Assembly: GCF_904842695.1 (NCBI RefSeq)
Contig: NZ_CAJGWQ010000007.1
Span: forward strand, 53,833-117,832
Source: Gulosibacter hominis
Lineage (GTDB): Bacteria > Actinomycetota > Actinomycetes > Actinomycetales > Microbacteriaceae
DNA: 64,000 nt
Direction: 5' to 3'
Below the pieces are notes generated by a model. It made no database searches, was not told where the DNA came from, and was given only the letters and a program-made list of their open reading frames with translations. This document shows, in pieces, positions 8,181 through 17,284 of the stretch. Positions within the stretch are counted from its first letter, which is position 1, and each line of letters starts with the position of its first letter. The translations under genes were made by a program, and so were the position numbers.

Positions 8181-9191
8181 ATGGAACCGACTGCACAGTT
8201 CAATGACGAATCCGCACTGCGACTCACCACCACGGCCAGCGGCGGCGGCTGCGCCTGCAAAATCCCGCCGGGCGAGCTCGAAAACGTGGTGAGTGAACTC
8301 GCCGGTCAAGACTATGACAGTGTGATCGTCGGGCTCGATGACGGTGACGACGCGGCCGCTGTTCGCATCCAGGATGGGCTGGCGGTCCTGAGCACGGCCG
8401 ACTTTTTTACGCCCGTGGTCGACAGCGCCTACGATTGGGGCCGCATCGCCGCCACCAACGCGCTTTCGGATATTTATGCGATGGGGGGCACCCCGACTGT
8501 CGCGATCAACCTCGTGGGCTGGCCGCGTGCATCCCTGCCCATGGAACTCATGCGCGAGGTGCTGCGCGGCGGGCTCGATGTGGCCAAGCAGGTGTCGTGT
8601 CCGGTGATCGGTGGCCACTCGATTGATGCGCCCGAGCCGGTGTACGGCATGGCGGTTACCGGCACCGCGCATCCCGACAAGCTGCTGCGCAATGACGCTG
8701 CCGAGCCGGGGCTGCCGATCACGCTTACGAAGCCGATCGGTGTGGGCATCCTCAACAACCGGCACAAGTCGACCGGCGAGGTGTTCCCCGAGGCGATCGA
8801 AGTGATGACCACGCTGAACGCCGAGGCATCGCGTAAGGCGCTCGAGTCGGGGGCAAAGGCGGCCACCGATGTCACCGGATTTGGGCTGCTCGGTCACCTG
8901 TTCAAGATGTGCCGCGCCTCGGGTGTGGATGCGGTGATCGACCGCTCGGCGGTGCCGTCGCTGGAGGCTGCGCGTCGCTCAATTGCTGAGGGATTCATTT
9001 CTGGCGGTTCGCGGCGGAATCTCGACTGGGTGCGCCCGCACCTTGATATCGCGGCGACGGTGACCGAGAACGACTTGATTTTGCTGGCGGATGCGCAGAC
9101 CTCGGGCGGCCTACTCGTGATCGGCGAGGTGCCCGGGTACCCGGTGATCGGCGAGACCGTGGCCGGAACCGGTCGCGTGCACATCCGCTAG
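8181..9191 (+). CDS. selD: Selenide, water dikinase (selenophosphate synthetase)
   Basis: 336 residues. The glycine-rich N-terminal motif is GGGCACK, with Cys24, Cys26 and Lys27 aligning with Cys17, Cys19 and Lys20 of the E. coli enzyme. The active site is therefore Cys and not Sec. LDDGDDAAAV and SDIYAMGGTP are the ATP and metal motifs, and VTGFGLLGHL and ASGGLLV-like motifs mark the AIRS C-terminal domain. It makes selenophosphate from selenide and ATP for SelA. It is transcribed away from selC-selA-selB. A TAGGCT six bases before ATG 8181 and no Shine-Dalgarno suggest a leaderless mRNA. Confidence 0.95.
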   Translation: MEPTAQFNDESALRLTTTASGGGCACKIPPGELENVVSELAGQDYDSVIVGLDDGDDAAAVRIQDGLAVLSTADFFTPVVDSAYDWGRIAATNALSDIYAMGGTPTVAINLVGWPRASLPMELMREVLRGGLDVAKQVSCPVIGGHSIDAPEPVYGMAVTGTAHPDKLLRNDAAEPGLPITLTKPIGVGILNNRHKSTGEVFPEAIEVMTTLNAEASRKALESGAKAATDVTGFGLLGHLFKMCRASGVDAVIDRSAVPSLEAARRSIAEGFISGGSRRNLDWVRPHLDIAATVTENDLILLADAQTSGGLLVIGEVPGYPVIGETVAGTGRVHIR

Positions 9192-9300
9192 CGCGAGCGC
9201 GGGTGCGCGCGGTGCCGCAGTGCGCGGGTGCGCGCGGCGCCGCGGGTGTTCGTCGTTGTGCGCCGGTGGGCGCGCAACGACCGGGCGCGCATCCCCCGGA

Positions 9301-9364
9301 TTTGTGTGGGTTCGCGTCAAATGTGGGTGTTCTGCCACATACAAATAACGCGAACCCACACAAA
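9301..9364 (-). repeat. 64-bp palindromic element, family A, copy 3
   Basis: The arms TTTGTGTGGGTTCGCGT and ACGCGAACCCACACAAA are a perfect 17-bp inverted repeat around a 30-base centre. Relative to the copies at 1678 and 2065 it is inverted. The 9192-9691 gap holds no gene. It is filled by this element, its neighbour and GC-rich repeats. Confidence 0.88.
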
Positions 9365-9408
9365 ACCCTGGAAAGGCGGGATGCAAGCGTCAAGCGCGGG
9401 AGCGCTGC

Positions 9409-9468
9409 GCGCGAAGCGAGCGCGGCACGGTGCGGGATGCGCGAAGCGAGCGCGGCACGGTGCGGGAA
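9409..9468. repeat. 30-bp tandem repeat, two units
   Basis: The unit begins GCGCGAAGCGAGCGCGGCAC and ends GGTGCGGGA. It occurs at 9409-9438 and 9439-9468, differing only at the last base. It lies between family A copies 3 and 4. Confidence 0.8.
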
Positions 9469-9498
9469 GCGCGGCAACCTCTGCGCGCATCCCCCGGA

Positions 9499-9562
9499 TT
9501 TGTGTGGGTTTGCGTCAAATGTGGGTGTTCTGCCACATACAAATAACGCGAACCCACACAGA
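9499..9562 (-). repeat. 64-bp palindromic element, family A, copy 4
   Basis: Differs from the copy at 9301-9364 by only a few bases (GGGTTTGCGT for GGGTTCGCGT, ACACAGA for ACACAAA). Both copies are preceded by GCGCATCCCCCGGA, so the repeated unit extends leftward. Confidence 0.88.
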
Positions 9563-9691
9563 ACCCGGAAATGGGGGCCGGGAATGGCGGGGAGCGGGCG
9601 ACGCGGGCGGGCGCGGCGACGCGAAGCGACGGCGGGGATGCGGCGCGAGCGCGGGGCGCGGCTCGCGCGGCGCCGAAGCGCGGCCGCGCCG

Positions 9692-10789
9692 CTAGCCGGC
9701 GGTGGTGATGGAGTCGTCGACGATGCCCGCGGCGCGACGGGCCGCGAGCCGCGCTTTTTGCGGCTCGACCACGTGCCGCGGGTCGTGCGTCGACTCGATC
9801 CCGGCCTCGAGCACACCGAAACGGGTGAGCGCTGAGGCGCCGGCGAGCGCCAGCCCCGAAACGACCCCGAAAACACGATGCACGCGCGCCAGCAGCGCGC
9901 CAACCCCACCGGCGATCGCGAGCACTTCGGCGGCCTTGAGCATTTTGCCCGGCTGCCCGGTTTCGAGCGGTTCGCGCTCGGCCGGATGCATATTCTCTTT
10001 CATCACGTGCATGGCGGCCACATCGCCGATCACGCCCGCCACGGCGAGTTTCTGCGCCGGGCCGATCTCGGCCGTGGGGGTGGTCACCATCGCCACACCG
10101 GATGCGGCCAACGACGCCGAGCTGGCGAACAGATACGGCAGTTCGCGCCGGCCAGCGTTCCACACCGGGTTGGCGGTGTCAGCAATGAGCACCGCGGTGT
10201 AGGTGGCAAGTGGCGCGGCCATCGCTGCCGCACCGACCCCGGCCACCGGGGCCGTCACGTCGACCAGGCGCCGCGCAAACTTGGGTAGCGGCAGCCGACG
10301 GCCCGTTGCCCGGTCGACCTCTGAAATCGCAGGGATGGCGGCGAGGCTCGCAAATCCGGCGAGAATCCAAGACCCGACACTCATCGGCGAGGTGATTTTG
10401 AAGGTGCGCATCATGTTGATGAAGCGCTCGGGGCGGCCGAGGTCTTTGATGAGCGCCAGCGCACCAACACCGATGGCGGCCAGCGCAGTGATGCGCGTGT
10501 TGCGCCGCAGTCGCGGCCGCTTTGTCGCCTGCGCCCCCAGCGCGAGCAGCGACGAACCACCGGCCACACCGCCGAGGAAGAAGTAAATGCCGATTTCATG
10601 TTTCCACGGCGGCGCCTTCACAATCGGGCGGCCGTAATACGACGAAAACTCGACATCGTCGACCATCGCCATCTCGCGCGAACCGTCACCGCCACCGGCC
10701 GGGCGGCGACGCGGCTGGTCACCGTCGCGGCGACGCCGACGACGCGGCGGCTCGGGCGGGCGGTATCCGTCAAATACTGAGGTGCTCAT
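9692..10789 (-). CDS. NrfD/PsrC-type membrane subunit of formate dehydrogenase
   Basis: 365 residues. A basic, Arg-rich N-terminus of about 60 residues is followed by WKHEIGIYFFLGGVAGGSSLLALG, the first helix of NrfD-family quinone-reactive subunits. Several further membrane segments follow (around 100-115, 140-160, 195-220, 230-255 and 305-330). It would anchor FdhA and FdhB and pass electrons to menaquinone. It ends the fdh operon, 20 bases after fdhB. The long charged N-terminal tail (RRRRRRDGDQPRRRP) is unusual and of unknown role. Confidence 0.85.
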   Translation of the reverse strand: MSTSVFDGYRPPEPPRRRRRRDGDQPRRRPAGGGDGSREMAMVDDVEFSSYYGRPIVKAPPWKHEIGIYFFLGGVAGGSSLLALGAQATKRPRLRRNTRITALAAIGVGALALIKDLGRPERFINMMRTFKITSPMSVGSWILAGFASLAAIPAISEVDRATGRRLPLPKFARRLVDVTAPVAGVGAAAMAAPLATYTAVLIADTANPVWNAGRRELPYLFASSASLAASGVAMVTTPTAEIGPAQKLAVAGVIGDVAAMHVMKENMHPAEREPLETGQPGKMLKAAEVLAIAGGVGALLARVHRVFGVVSGLALAGASALTRFGVLEAGIESTHDPRHVVEPQKARLAARRAAGIVDDSITTAG

Positions 10790-10809
10790 TCGTTTCCGGC
10801 CTCGCTCGT

Positions 10810-11907
10810 CTACTTCCGCCCACCGAGAAATGCGAGCGCAACCGCGCCGAGCATCCCGGCAGCAGCCACCACCGCGTGCTTAAACATCTGCGGCAAATCT
10901 TTCGTGGGAACCCGCGGGTCGGGCGGCAGCCCATAGGTTTCGGGTTCGTCGAGCAGCAAAAACACCGAACCGGTACCGCCCACACCGTCGAGCTCATTCG
11001 CACCGTACAGCCGAGCCTCGGTGAGTCCCTGCTCGTGCAGCTGCTTCACACGAGCTTTCGCCTGCGCCACCATCTCGGCTCGATCACCGAATTTGATCGA
11101 GGTGGTGGGGCAGGTTTTTGCGCAGGCGGGCTGTTCGCCAACTACGAGCCGGTCGTAGCAGAGCGTGCACTTATTGGCGGTGCCGCGGTTGGGTATCTCC
11201 TGCTCGAAGTCGTTGACGTGATCGTCGCGCTGCGCCTTGGTTTGCACTGTGCCATCGTCGCGACGTTCAATCACGCCAAACGGGCAGCCGGCGACGCAGG
11301 TTCCGCAGCCATTGCACACATCGGCCTGCACCACTACGGTGCCGAACTCGGTGCGATAGAGCGCACCGGTGGGGCACACATCCAGGCAGCCGGCGTAGGT
11401 GCAGTGCTTACACACATCCGATGACATCAACCAGCGGAACTCCGGGGTGTCGGGCATGGTCGTGTCGGTGTCGGATGCGTACTGTTTCGCAACCGCCGCG
11501 GCCGGCCCCTCGGGCGGCCGCACGGTCGGCATACCGAGGTTCACCAGCTGGCGGCCCGATTCGCGGGCCTGCTCGATGCGCTCGCCGTCCTGTTCGATGA
11601 AGGCGACGTGCCGCCAGGTGTTGGCACCGAGTGACCCGGTGTTGTCGTATGACGAGCCGAGCAGCTCGAAGTCGCCATCCTGCGGGTTTTGGTTCCACTC
11701 TTTACAGGCGACCTCGCAGGCCTTACAGCCGATGCAGATTGAGGTGTCGGTGAAAAACCCTTTGCGCTCGTGCGTGTGCTGCCAGTTCACCGCCGCGGCT
11801 GGGTCGGCGGCATCGGCACTGGGGTTACCGGCATAGACCCTGCCGAGATCGTTCACGCGGCCGAGGTTGATTGCGCCGCGGCGTTCCGGGGTCATGGTCA
11901 TCGTCAT
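10810..11907 (-). CDS. fdhB: Formate dehydrogenase iron-sulfur subunit
   Basis: 365 residues with four ferredoxin-type [4Fe-4S] motifs: CIGCKACEVACK, CKHCTYAGCLDVCP, CNGCGTCVAGCP, and a final CTLC with CAKTCP. A C-terminal hydrophobic stretch (HAVVAAAGMLGAVALAFLG) could be a membrane anchor, as in FdnH. It relays electrons from the molybdenum or tungsten subunit to the NrfD-like membrane protein. It overlaps fdhA by four bases. Confidence 0.92.
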   Translation of the reverse strand: MTMTMTPERRGAINLGRVNDLGRVYAGNPSADAADPAAAVNWQHTHERKGFFTDTSICIGCKACEVACKEWNQNPQDGDFELLGSSYDNTGSLGANTWRHVAFIEQDGERIEQARESGRQLVNLGMPTVRPPEGPAAAVAKQYASDTDTTMPDTPEFRWLMSSDVCKHCTYAGCLDVCPTGALYRTEFGTVVVQADVCNGCGTCVAGCPFGVIERRDDGTVQTKAQRDDHVNDFEQEIPNRGTANKCTLCYDRLVVGEQPACAKTCPTTSIKFGDRAEMVAQAKARVKQLHEQGLTEARLYGANELDGVGGTGSVFLLLDEPETYGLPPDPRVPTKDLPQMFKHAVVAAAGMLGAVALAFLGGRK

Positions 11908-14900
11908 GCCTCCTTAGCGTCGCTGCCGGATGCCAGGATACCCGCGCGCTCACGGTATTCGTTGACCAAGCGCTCACGGTCTTCACCCTGCGGGCGGCGG
12001 CCGGGGCGAATATCGCAGGCACCGGTTTTCGCATCCTGGATGTACACGTTCGGGTCGAGCGTCAGGCCGAGGAGGTCGTTGACCGAGTCGCCGGTGACGA
12101 TCGCGTCGCCGCCGACACCCCAGTGGTAGGGCAGACCGATCTGATGCACGGTGGTGCCGTTGGCCACGACGGGGCGCACACGTTCGGTAACCAGCACGCG
12201 CACTTCGATAGCGGCACGCGGCGAGACGATTGTGGCCCAGCCACCGTTTTCGAGACCGCGCAGTTCGGCGAGCTCGGGCGAAATCTCGGCGAACATTTCT
12301 GGTTGCAGCTCGGATAGGAACGGCAACCAGCGGCTCATACCGCCGGCGGTGTGATGCTCGGTGAGTCGATAGGTGGTGAACGCGAACGGATACACCTCGG
12401 CACCGGGCGTGCCGGCGACCGGTTTGAGCAGGTTGTCGCTGCGGCTGAACTCGACCTGCGTCGGCGGGTTTTGCACCGAGTACACCGAGTTACCCACCGG
12501 CGATTCGTGCGCTTCGTAGTGCGCCGGCAGCGGCCCGTCGATCACGCCCTGCGGCGCGAACAGCCACGCCTTACCGTCGGGTTGCATGATGAACGCATCC
12601 GTACCCGCGAGCGATGCCGGGCCCGCCGGATCACCCTCGGGGCTTGCATCCGGGGCGCGGTCGGCCGGGAAGTCGGGCACATCGGGGCCGACCCACTTGC
12701 CGGTGTCGGCATCCCACCACACAAGTTTTTTGCGTTCGCTCCAGGGCTTGCCGTCGGCGTCGGCGGATGCGCGGTTGTAGAGGATGCGGCGGTTCGCCGG
12801 CCACACCCACGCCCAGTTCGACTGCATCTCGTTTTGTTCGTCGCGCTTGGGGCGGCGGCGCGACTGGTTGATGTTGTCGGCAAACACGCCCGCGTAAATC
12901 CAGCAGCCACCAACAGTGGAGCCGTCGGCGCGCAGCTCGTTAAAGCCCTTCACGAGCCCCTGTTCATTGGGGCCCTCGGCGAGCCGGTAACCGTTGATTT
13001 CGCGCAGCACAGCTTCGGCGTCGGGTTCGCCGTGCTCGTCTACCGGGTAGTCCCAGGTGAGGTCGAGTAGCGGCCGGTCACGCGGGTCAGTGCTGTCGGC
13101 CAGGCGTTCACGGATGCGCTTTCCGAGCTCGTAGAAAAACTCGAGTTCGCTCTGTGCCTCACCCGGCGGGGTGACGGCCTGTTCACGCCATTGCAACATG
13201 CGCTGCGTCTGCGTAAACGTGCCGGATTTTTCCATGTGGTTAGCGGCAGGCAGGAAGAACACTTCGGTTTCGATGTCTTCGGTGCGCAGCTCACCCGATT
13301 CGATCTCGGGGCCGTCCTTCCACCAGGTGGCCGATTCGATCATCGAGTAGTCGCGCACAACTAGCCACTTCAGGTGGCTCATGCCGAGCCGCTGCATCCG
13401 ACCATTTGCCGAACCAACCGCTGGGTTTTGGCCGAGGATGAAGTAGCCGTCGACCTCGTCGCGCAGCATCCGCATCACGGTCTGGTAGGTGCCGTGGGCG
13501 CCGTTGAGCCGTGGTAAATAGTCGTAGGCGAAGTCGTTTTCAGGTGTGGCTGCATCGCCCCACCATGCCTTCAGCATGCTGATGGTGTAGGCATCGGCGT
13601 TTGCCCAGAAGCTCTTCTGGTTCTTGGGTCCGACCGCGTTGAGATAGTCGTCGAGGGTGTCGTGCACGCCGGCGCTGGGCATCGGTAGGTATCCCGGCAG
13701 CAGGTTGAACAGCGTGGGGATGTCGGTAGATCCCTGAATCGAGGCATGGCCGCGCAGCGCCATGATGCCCGATCCGGGTCGACCGATGTTGCCCATGAGT
13801 AGCTGCAGGATGGTGGCGGTGCGGATGTATTGGGCACCCTGGGCGTGCTGGGTCCAGCCAACGGCGTAGGCGAAGCAGGTGGTGCGGTCGCGGCCCGAGT
13901 TTTGCACGATCGAGTCGGCCAGGTACTGGAAGTCGGCGCGCGAAATACCGCACACTTCTTCTACCATTTCGGGCGTGTAGCGCGCGTAGTGGCGTTTGAG
14001 AATCTGGAAAACGCTGCGGGGATGCTGCATCGTCGGGTCGGTCTGGCAGGTTTCACCAGCCGCGACCGTCCTATCCGAGCCATCGGGTGCGGCGTACTGC
14101 CAGGTTGACCTGTCGTAGCTGCCGGTTTCGGGATCGAAGCCCGAGAACAGCCCGTCGAGGTCTTCTGGGCCTTCGTATCCTTCGCTCACCACCGAGGTGG
14201 CGTTGGTGAAGGCACGCACGTACTCGTCGAAGTAGAGCTCGTTCGTGATGACGTGGTTGATGAGCGCGCCCAGCAGCACGATGTCGCTTCCCACGCGGAT
14301 GCGAATGTGCTTGTCGGCATTCGCGGTCGTGCGGGTGAATCGCGGATCAACGTGAATGATGCGGGCACCGCGCAGTTTGGCTTCGATCACCCATTGGAAC
14401 CCAACGGGGTGACATTCGGCCATGTTGGAACCCTGAATGACGATGCAATCGGCATTTGCCATGTCTTGCAACGACTGGGTCGCACCACCGCGCCCGAACG
14501 AGGCTCCCAGACCGGGAACCGTGGCGGAGTGTCATATGCGGGCTTGGTTTTCGATCTGAATCGCGCCGGCTGCGGTGAACAGCTTTTTGATCAGATAGTT
14601 TTCTTCGTTGTCGAGCGTGGCGCCACCGAGGGATGCGATACCCATAGTGCGGCGCAGCGGGCGGCCGTCTTCGTCACGGTCTTCCCACCAGTTGGCGCGC
14701 GCTTCAAGGAAACGGTCGACGATCATGTCGATGGCTTTTTCGCGATCGATGCGCTGCCAATCGCGTGCCCGGGGCGCACGGTAAAGCACTTCGGTGACGC
14801 GGTTCGGGCTGTTGCCGAGCTGCTCGCTGGCCGAACCCTTGGGGCACAGGCGCCCGCGCGAAATTGGTGAGTCGGGGTCGCCCTCGACCTGAATCACCTT

Positions 14901-15098
14901 GTTGTCTTTGGTGTAGACAAGCTGACCGCATCCGACAGCACAGTAGGGGCAGACACTGCGTGCCACACTATCGGCGGTGGCGATACGCGGCTCGGTGGAT
15001 TCGGTGCGAGCCGAAGTCACGGCAGGCCCGCGACCGGTGGTATCACCGGTACGTAGCTGGCGCAGAACTGGCCAGCCAAGAAAGCTCTTGCGTGACAT
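11904..15098 (-). CDS. fdhA: Formate dehydrogenase catalytic subunit, selenoprotein (UGA recoded at 14532-14534)
   Basis: 1064 residues when the in-frame TGA at 14534-14532 is read as selenocysteine (U189). The context is NQARI-U-HSATVPGLG, the signature of Sec formate dehydrogenases. The N-terminal cluster ligands are Cys50, Cys53, Cys57 and Cys85 (CPYCAVGC...LCPKG), followed by molybdopterin-binding domains. The C-terminal dinucleotide-binding domain ends GACDIRPGRR. The N-terminus SRKSFLGWP resembles a weak Tat signal. It oxidises formate to CO2. The coding sequence resumes without frameshift after the TGA, so it is not a pseudogene. TAGACT six bases before ATG 15098 suggests a leaderless start, although zur ends only 30 bases upstream. 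Confidence 0.95.
14502..14520 (-). promoter_or_regulatory. SECIS element in fdhA
   Basis: On the minus strand, 11 bases after the UGA, GGTTCCC-GGTCT-GGGAGCC forms a seven-pair stem (one G.T) with loop GGUCU. The loop and the 11-base spacing match the known E. coli fdhF SECIS, which SelB recognises. Confidence 0.9.
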
Positions 15099-15128
15099 GT
15101 CAGTAGTCTAGGCGAGTTTTTGCCGTCG

Positions 15129-15551
15129 TTACTTTTTTTCAGAAGTTTTTGTGCAATTGCCACACAGCCCGAACACTTCGAGCACGTGGGTGGGTTCGCT
15201 ATAGCCGTGCTCGGCTGCCACCTGCCTGGCCCACGATTCAATTTCGTTGTCTTCGATCTGTTCGGCGGCTCCGCAGCGCCGGCAAACGATGTGGTGGTGG
15301 TGCCCGTCATCGTCACAGAACCGGTAGAGTTCTGCATCCTCATGACGGATGCTGTCGGCAAGCCCATCGGCGACGAGCGTACCGAGTGCCCGGTACACGG
15401 TTGCCAGGCCGATTCGCTGCCCGCTCTCTTCCAGCAACCGGTGCAGTTCTTGCGCCGTTACAAAACCGCCCTCAGCCTCGAGCCGCTCACGCACAGCCTC
15501 GCGCTGCCAGGTGCGGCGGCGCTGGGGTGCCCGGGATACGTCACTGTTCAT
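15129..15551 (-). CDS. zur: Fur-family regulator, probably zinc-sensing Zur
   Basis: 140 residues, the standard Fur size. The winged helix includes GQRIGLATVYRALGTLVADG. The metal region has RFCDDDGHHHHIVCRRC and, near the end, LCGNC, giving the two CxxC pairs of the structural zinc site. It lies 24 bases after the second permease gene of the zinc importer, so it probably closes that operon. Its location and the Zur-like box ahead of znuA favour Zur over Fur or Mur. Confidence 0.88.
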   Translation of the reverse strand: MNSDVSRAPQRRRTWQREAVRERLEAEGGFVTAQELHRLLEESGQRIGLATVYRALGTLVADGLADSIRHEDAELYRFCDDDGHHHHIVCRRCGAAEQIEDNEIESWARQVAAEHGYSEPTHVLEVFGLCGNCTKTSEKK

Positions 15552-15575
15552 GGCCTCTACTCTAGGGCGAGGTCG

Positions 15576-16394
15576 TCACCCGCGGGCAATCTTCGTGCGT
15601 GCCGGGATGCTCGCGCGTGCCGCGTTCCATCCCCACGCCAGCAAAAAAATCACGGTTGCCGTGATTGCCATCGCTCCCCCGGCGGCCAGGTTGAACCAGC
15701 GTGAAACGTAGAGTCCGAGCACTGCCGAACCCACGCCCAGCGCGCAGGCGAGCGGCACGAGGCGTTCGATGCGCTGCGTGAGTAGCCGCGCGGCGGCAGC
15801 CGGGGCCGCGATCATCGATATCGCCAGGATGGAACCGATCGCCGGCATGGTTGCCACGACGGTCAGCGTGATCAGCAGCAGCACGAGCACTTCGGTGCGC
15901 CATTCGCGGTAGCCGCTGGCGACGAACCCGCCGCGATCGAAGCTCGAAAACAGGAGTTCTTTCCACCACAGCGCGACGGCGAGCAGCGCAATCAGCAGCA
16001 CGACCCCGATGATGGCAATGTTTTCGGGCGGGATCGCCAGGATGGAGCCGGTGAGATACGACTCAACTTTCACCGGCAGCTGCGGGTTGAGCGCGTGCAA
16101 AAACACGCCGAGGGCGTAGCCAAACGAGAGCACGATACCCGAGGCAACCTGTTTGCCCTGCCGATGGATGCGGCTGAGCGCCACCATCAGCGCCACCAGG
16201 CCCACGCCCATCGCCCCGGCGCCAACAACGATATTGACGCCCAGCACCGCGGCCATCACCCCGCCGGGGAAGGTGGCGTGGGTGAGCGCCACTGTGAAAA
16301 ACGCGCGGCGGCGCAGCACCACAAGGCAGCCCACCAGCCCGCACAGAAGTCCAACGAGCACCGCCGCCAGGAGTGCTGTTTGAAAGAGCGTCAT
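15576..16394 (-). CDS. Zinc/manganese ABC transporter permease, second subunit
   Basis: 272 residues with about eight hydrophobic helices. FFTVALTHATFPGGVMAAVLG is the ABC-3 (ZnuB/MntB) family signature near residue 33-53. It overlaps the preceding permease gene by four bases. Two different permeases in one operon suggest a heterodimeric channel, as in several actinobacterial metal importers. Confidence 0.88.
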   Translation of the reverse strand: MTLFQTALLAAVLVGLLCGLVGCLVVLRRRAFFTVALTHATFPGGVMAAVLGVNIVVGAGAMGVGLVALMVALSRIHRQGKQVASGIVLSFGYALGVFLHALNPQLPVKVESYLTGSILAIPPENIAIIGVVLLIALLAVALWWKELLFSSFDRGGFVASGYREWRTEVLVLLLITLTVVATMPAIGSILAISMIAAPAAAARLLTQRIERLVPLACALGVGSAVLGLYVSRWFNLAAGGAMAITATVIFLLAWGWNAARASIPARTKIARG

Positions 16395-17284
16395 GTGGCT
16401 ACCGCCTCGGCACGACTCGGCCGCTGCGAGCGTTGTTTAACAAGTTTCACTCGCGTTGAAGTCGTGCTGATCCCAGCCACGATCAGGTACACCGCAACCA
16501 TCATGAGCACGAGCACGGCCGAGGGCGAGATGGTGAGCCGCGCATCCACCGAAAGCCAATAGCCGCAGATCAAGCCGGCAACCGAAACCAGCACCGAGCT
16601 CGCGATCGCCACCGGCACGATCACTCGCAGTCGACGCGATACCAGCCGGCCGATAGCGGCCGGCACGATGAGCATGGCGAGCACCAGCAGGTTGCCAACC
16701 GCCCGGGATGCGGCCACCACGACCGCGGCGATCGACAGGTTGAGTGCCAGCTTGTAGGCGAGCAGCGACAGCCCGGCTGCCTGCGCGCCGGCGGGATCAA
16801 ATGAGATGAACAGTTGTTGTTTCCAGGTGAGCAGCACAGTTGCCAGCGCCGCGCCTCCCAGCACGGCGATTGCCACCAGGTCGGCGGTTCGGATGGTGAG
16901 TAGCTGCCCAAACAGCAGGTGTTCAAGCCCGGTCGCGTAGCTGGTTGATCGTGAAATCAGCACGACGCCCAGCGCGAACGAGCCCGAAAGCAGCACGGCC
17001 GTGGTCGCATCCTCGCCCACGCCGCGATGCGCCGCCAGCGTGAGCAGCACGGTGGCGATCAGTGCCGCGATGATTGCGCCGAGATAGATGCCGTCGTAGC
17101 TGGCCGCAAGAAACCCGATCACCACGCCCGGGAAAACCGCGTGCACGATTCCGTCACTCAAAAACTCGAGTTCGCGCAGGTTGAGGGCCACCCCCACCAC
17201 GGCTGCAACAGTGGCAATCAAGATGACCGCAAACAGTGCCCGCTGCATGAATGACGCACCGAAAATGGTCACGAGATCGGTCAC
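16391..17284 (-). CDS. znuB: Zinc/manganese ABC transporter permease, first subunit
   Basis: 297 residues, ABC-3 family. LEFLSDGIVHAVFPGVVIGFL matches the conserved region after the first helix, and about eight membrane segments can be seen. A basic tail (RVKLVKQRSQRPSR) follows the last helix. It overlaps znuC and the second permease by four bases on each side, so expression is tightly coupled. Confidence 0.88.
   Translation of the reverse strand: MTDLVTIFGASFMQRALFAVILIATVAAVVGVALNLRELEFLSDGIVHAVFPGVVIGFLAASYDGIYLGAIIAALIATVLLTLAAHRGVGEDATTAVLLSGSFALGVVLISRSTSYATGLEHLLFGQLLTIRTADLVAIAVLGGAALATVLLTWKQQLFISFDPAGAQAAGLSLLAYKLALNLSIAAVVVAASRAVGNLLVLAMLIVPAAIGRLVSRRLRVIVPVAIASSVLVSVAGLICGYWLSVDARLTISPSAVLVLMMVAVYLIVAGISTTSTRVKLVKQRSQRPSRAEAVAT

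Noticed and set aside
9203..9909. Frames through the family A repeats before the NrfD-like gene
   Set aside because: The same peptides recur because the DNA repeats recur, and no start signal or domain is seen.
14471..14534. Apparent stop codon splitting fdhA into two genes
   Set aside because: The TGA is in frame, in the conserved Sec context, followed by a SECIS hairpin, and all sel genes are present.
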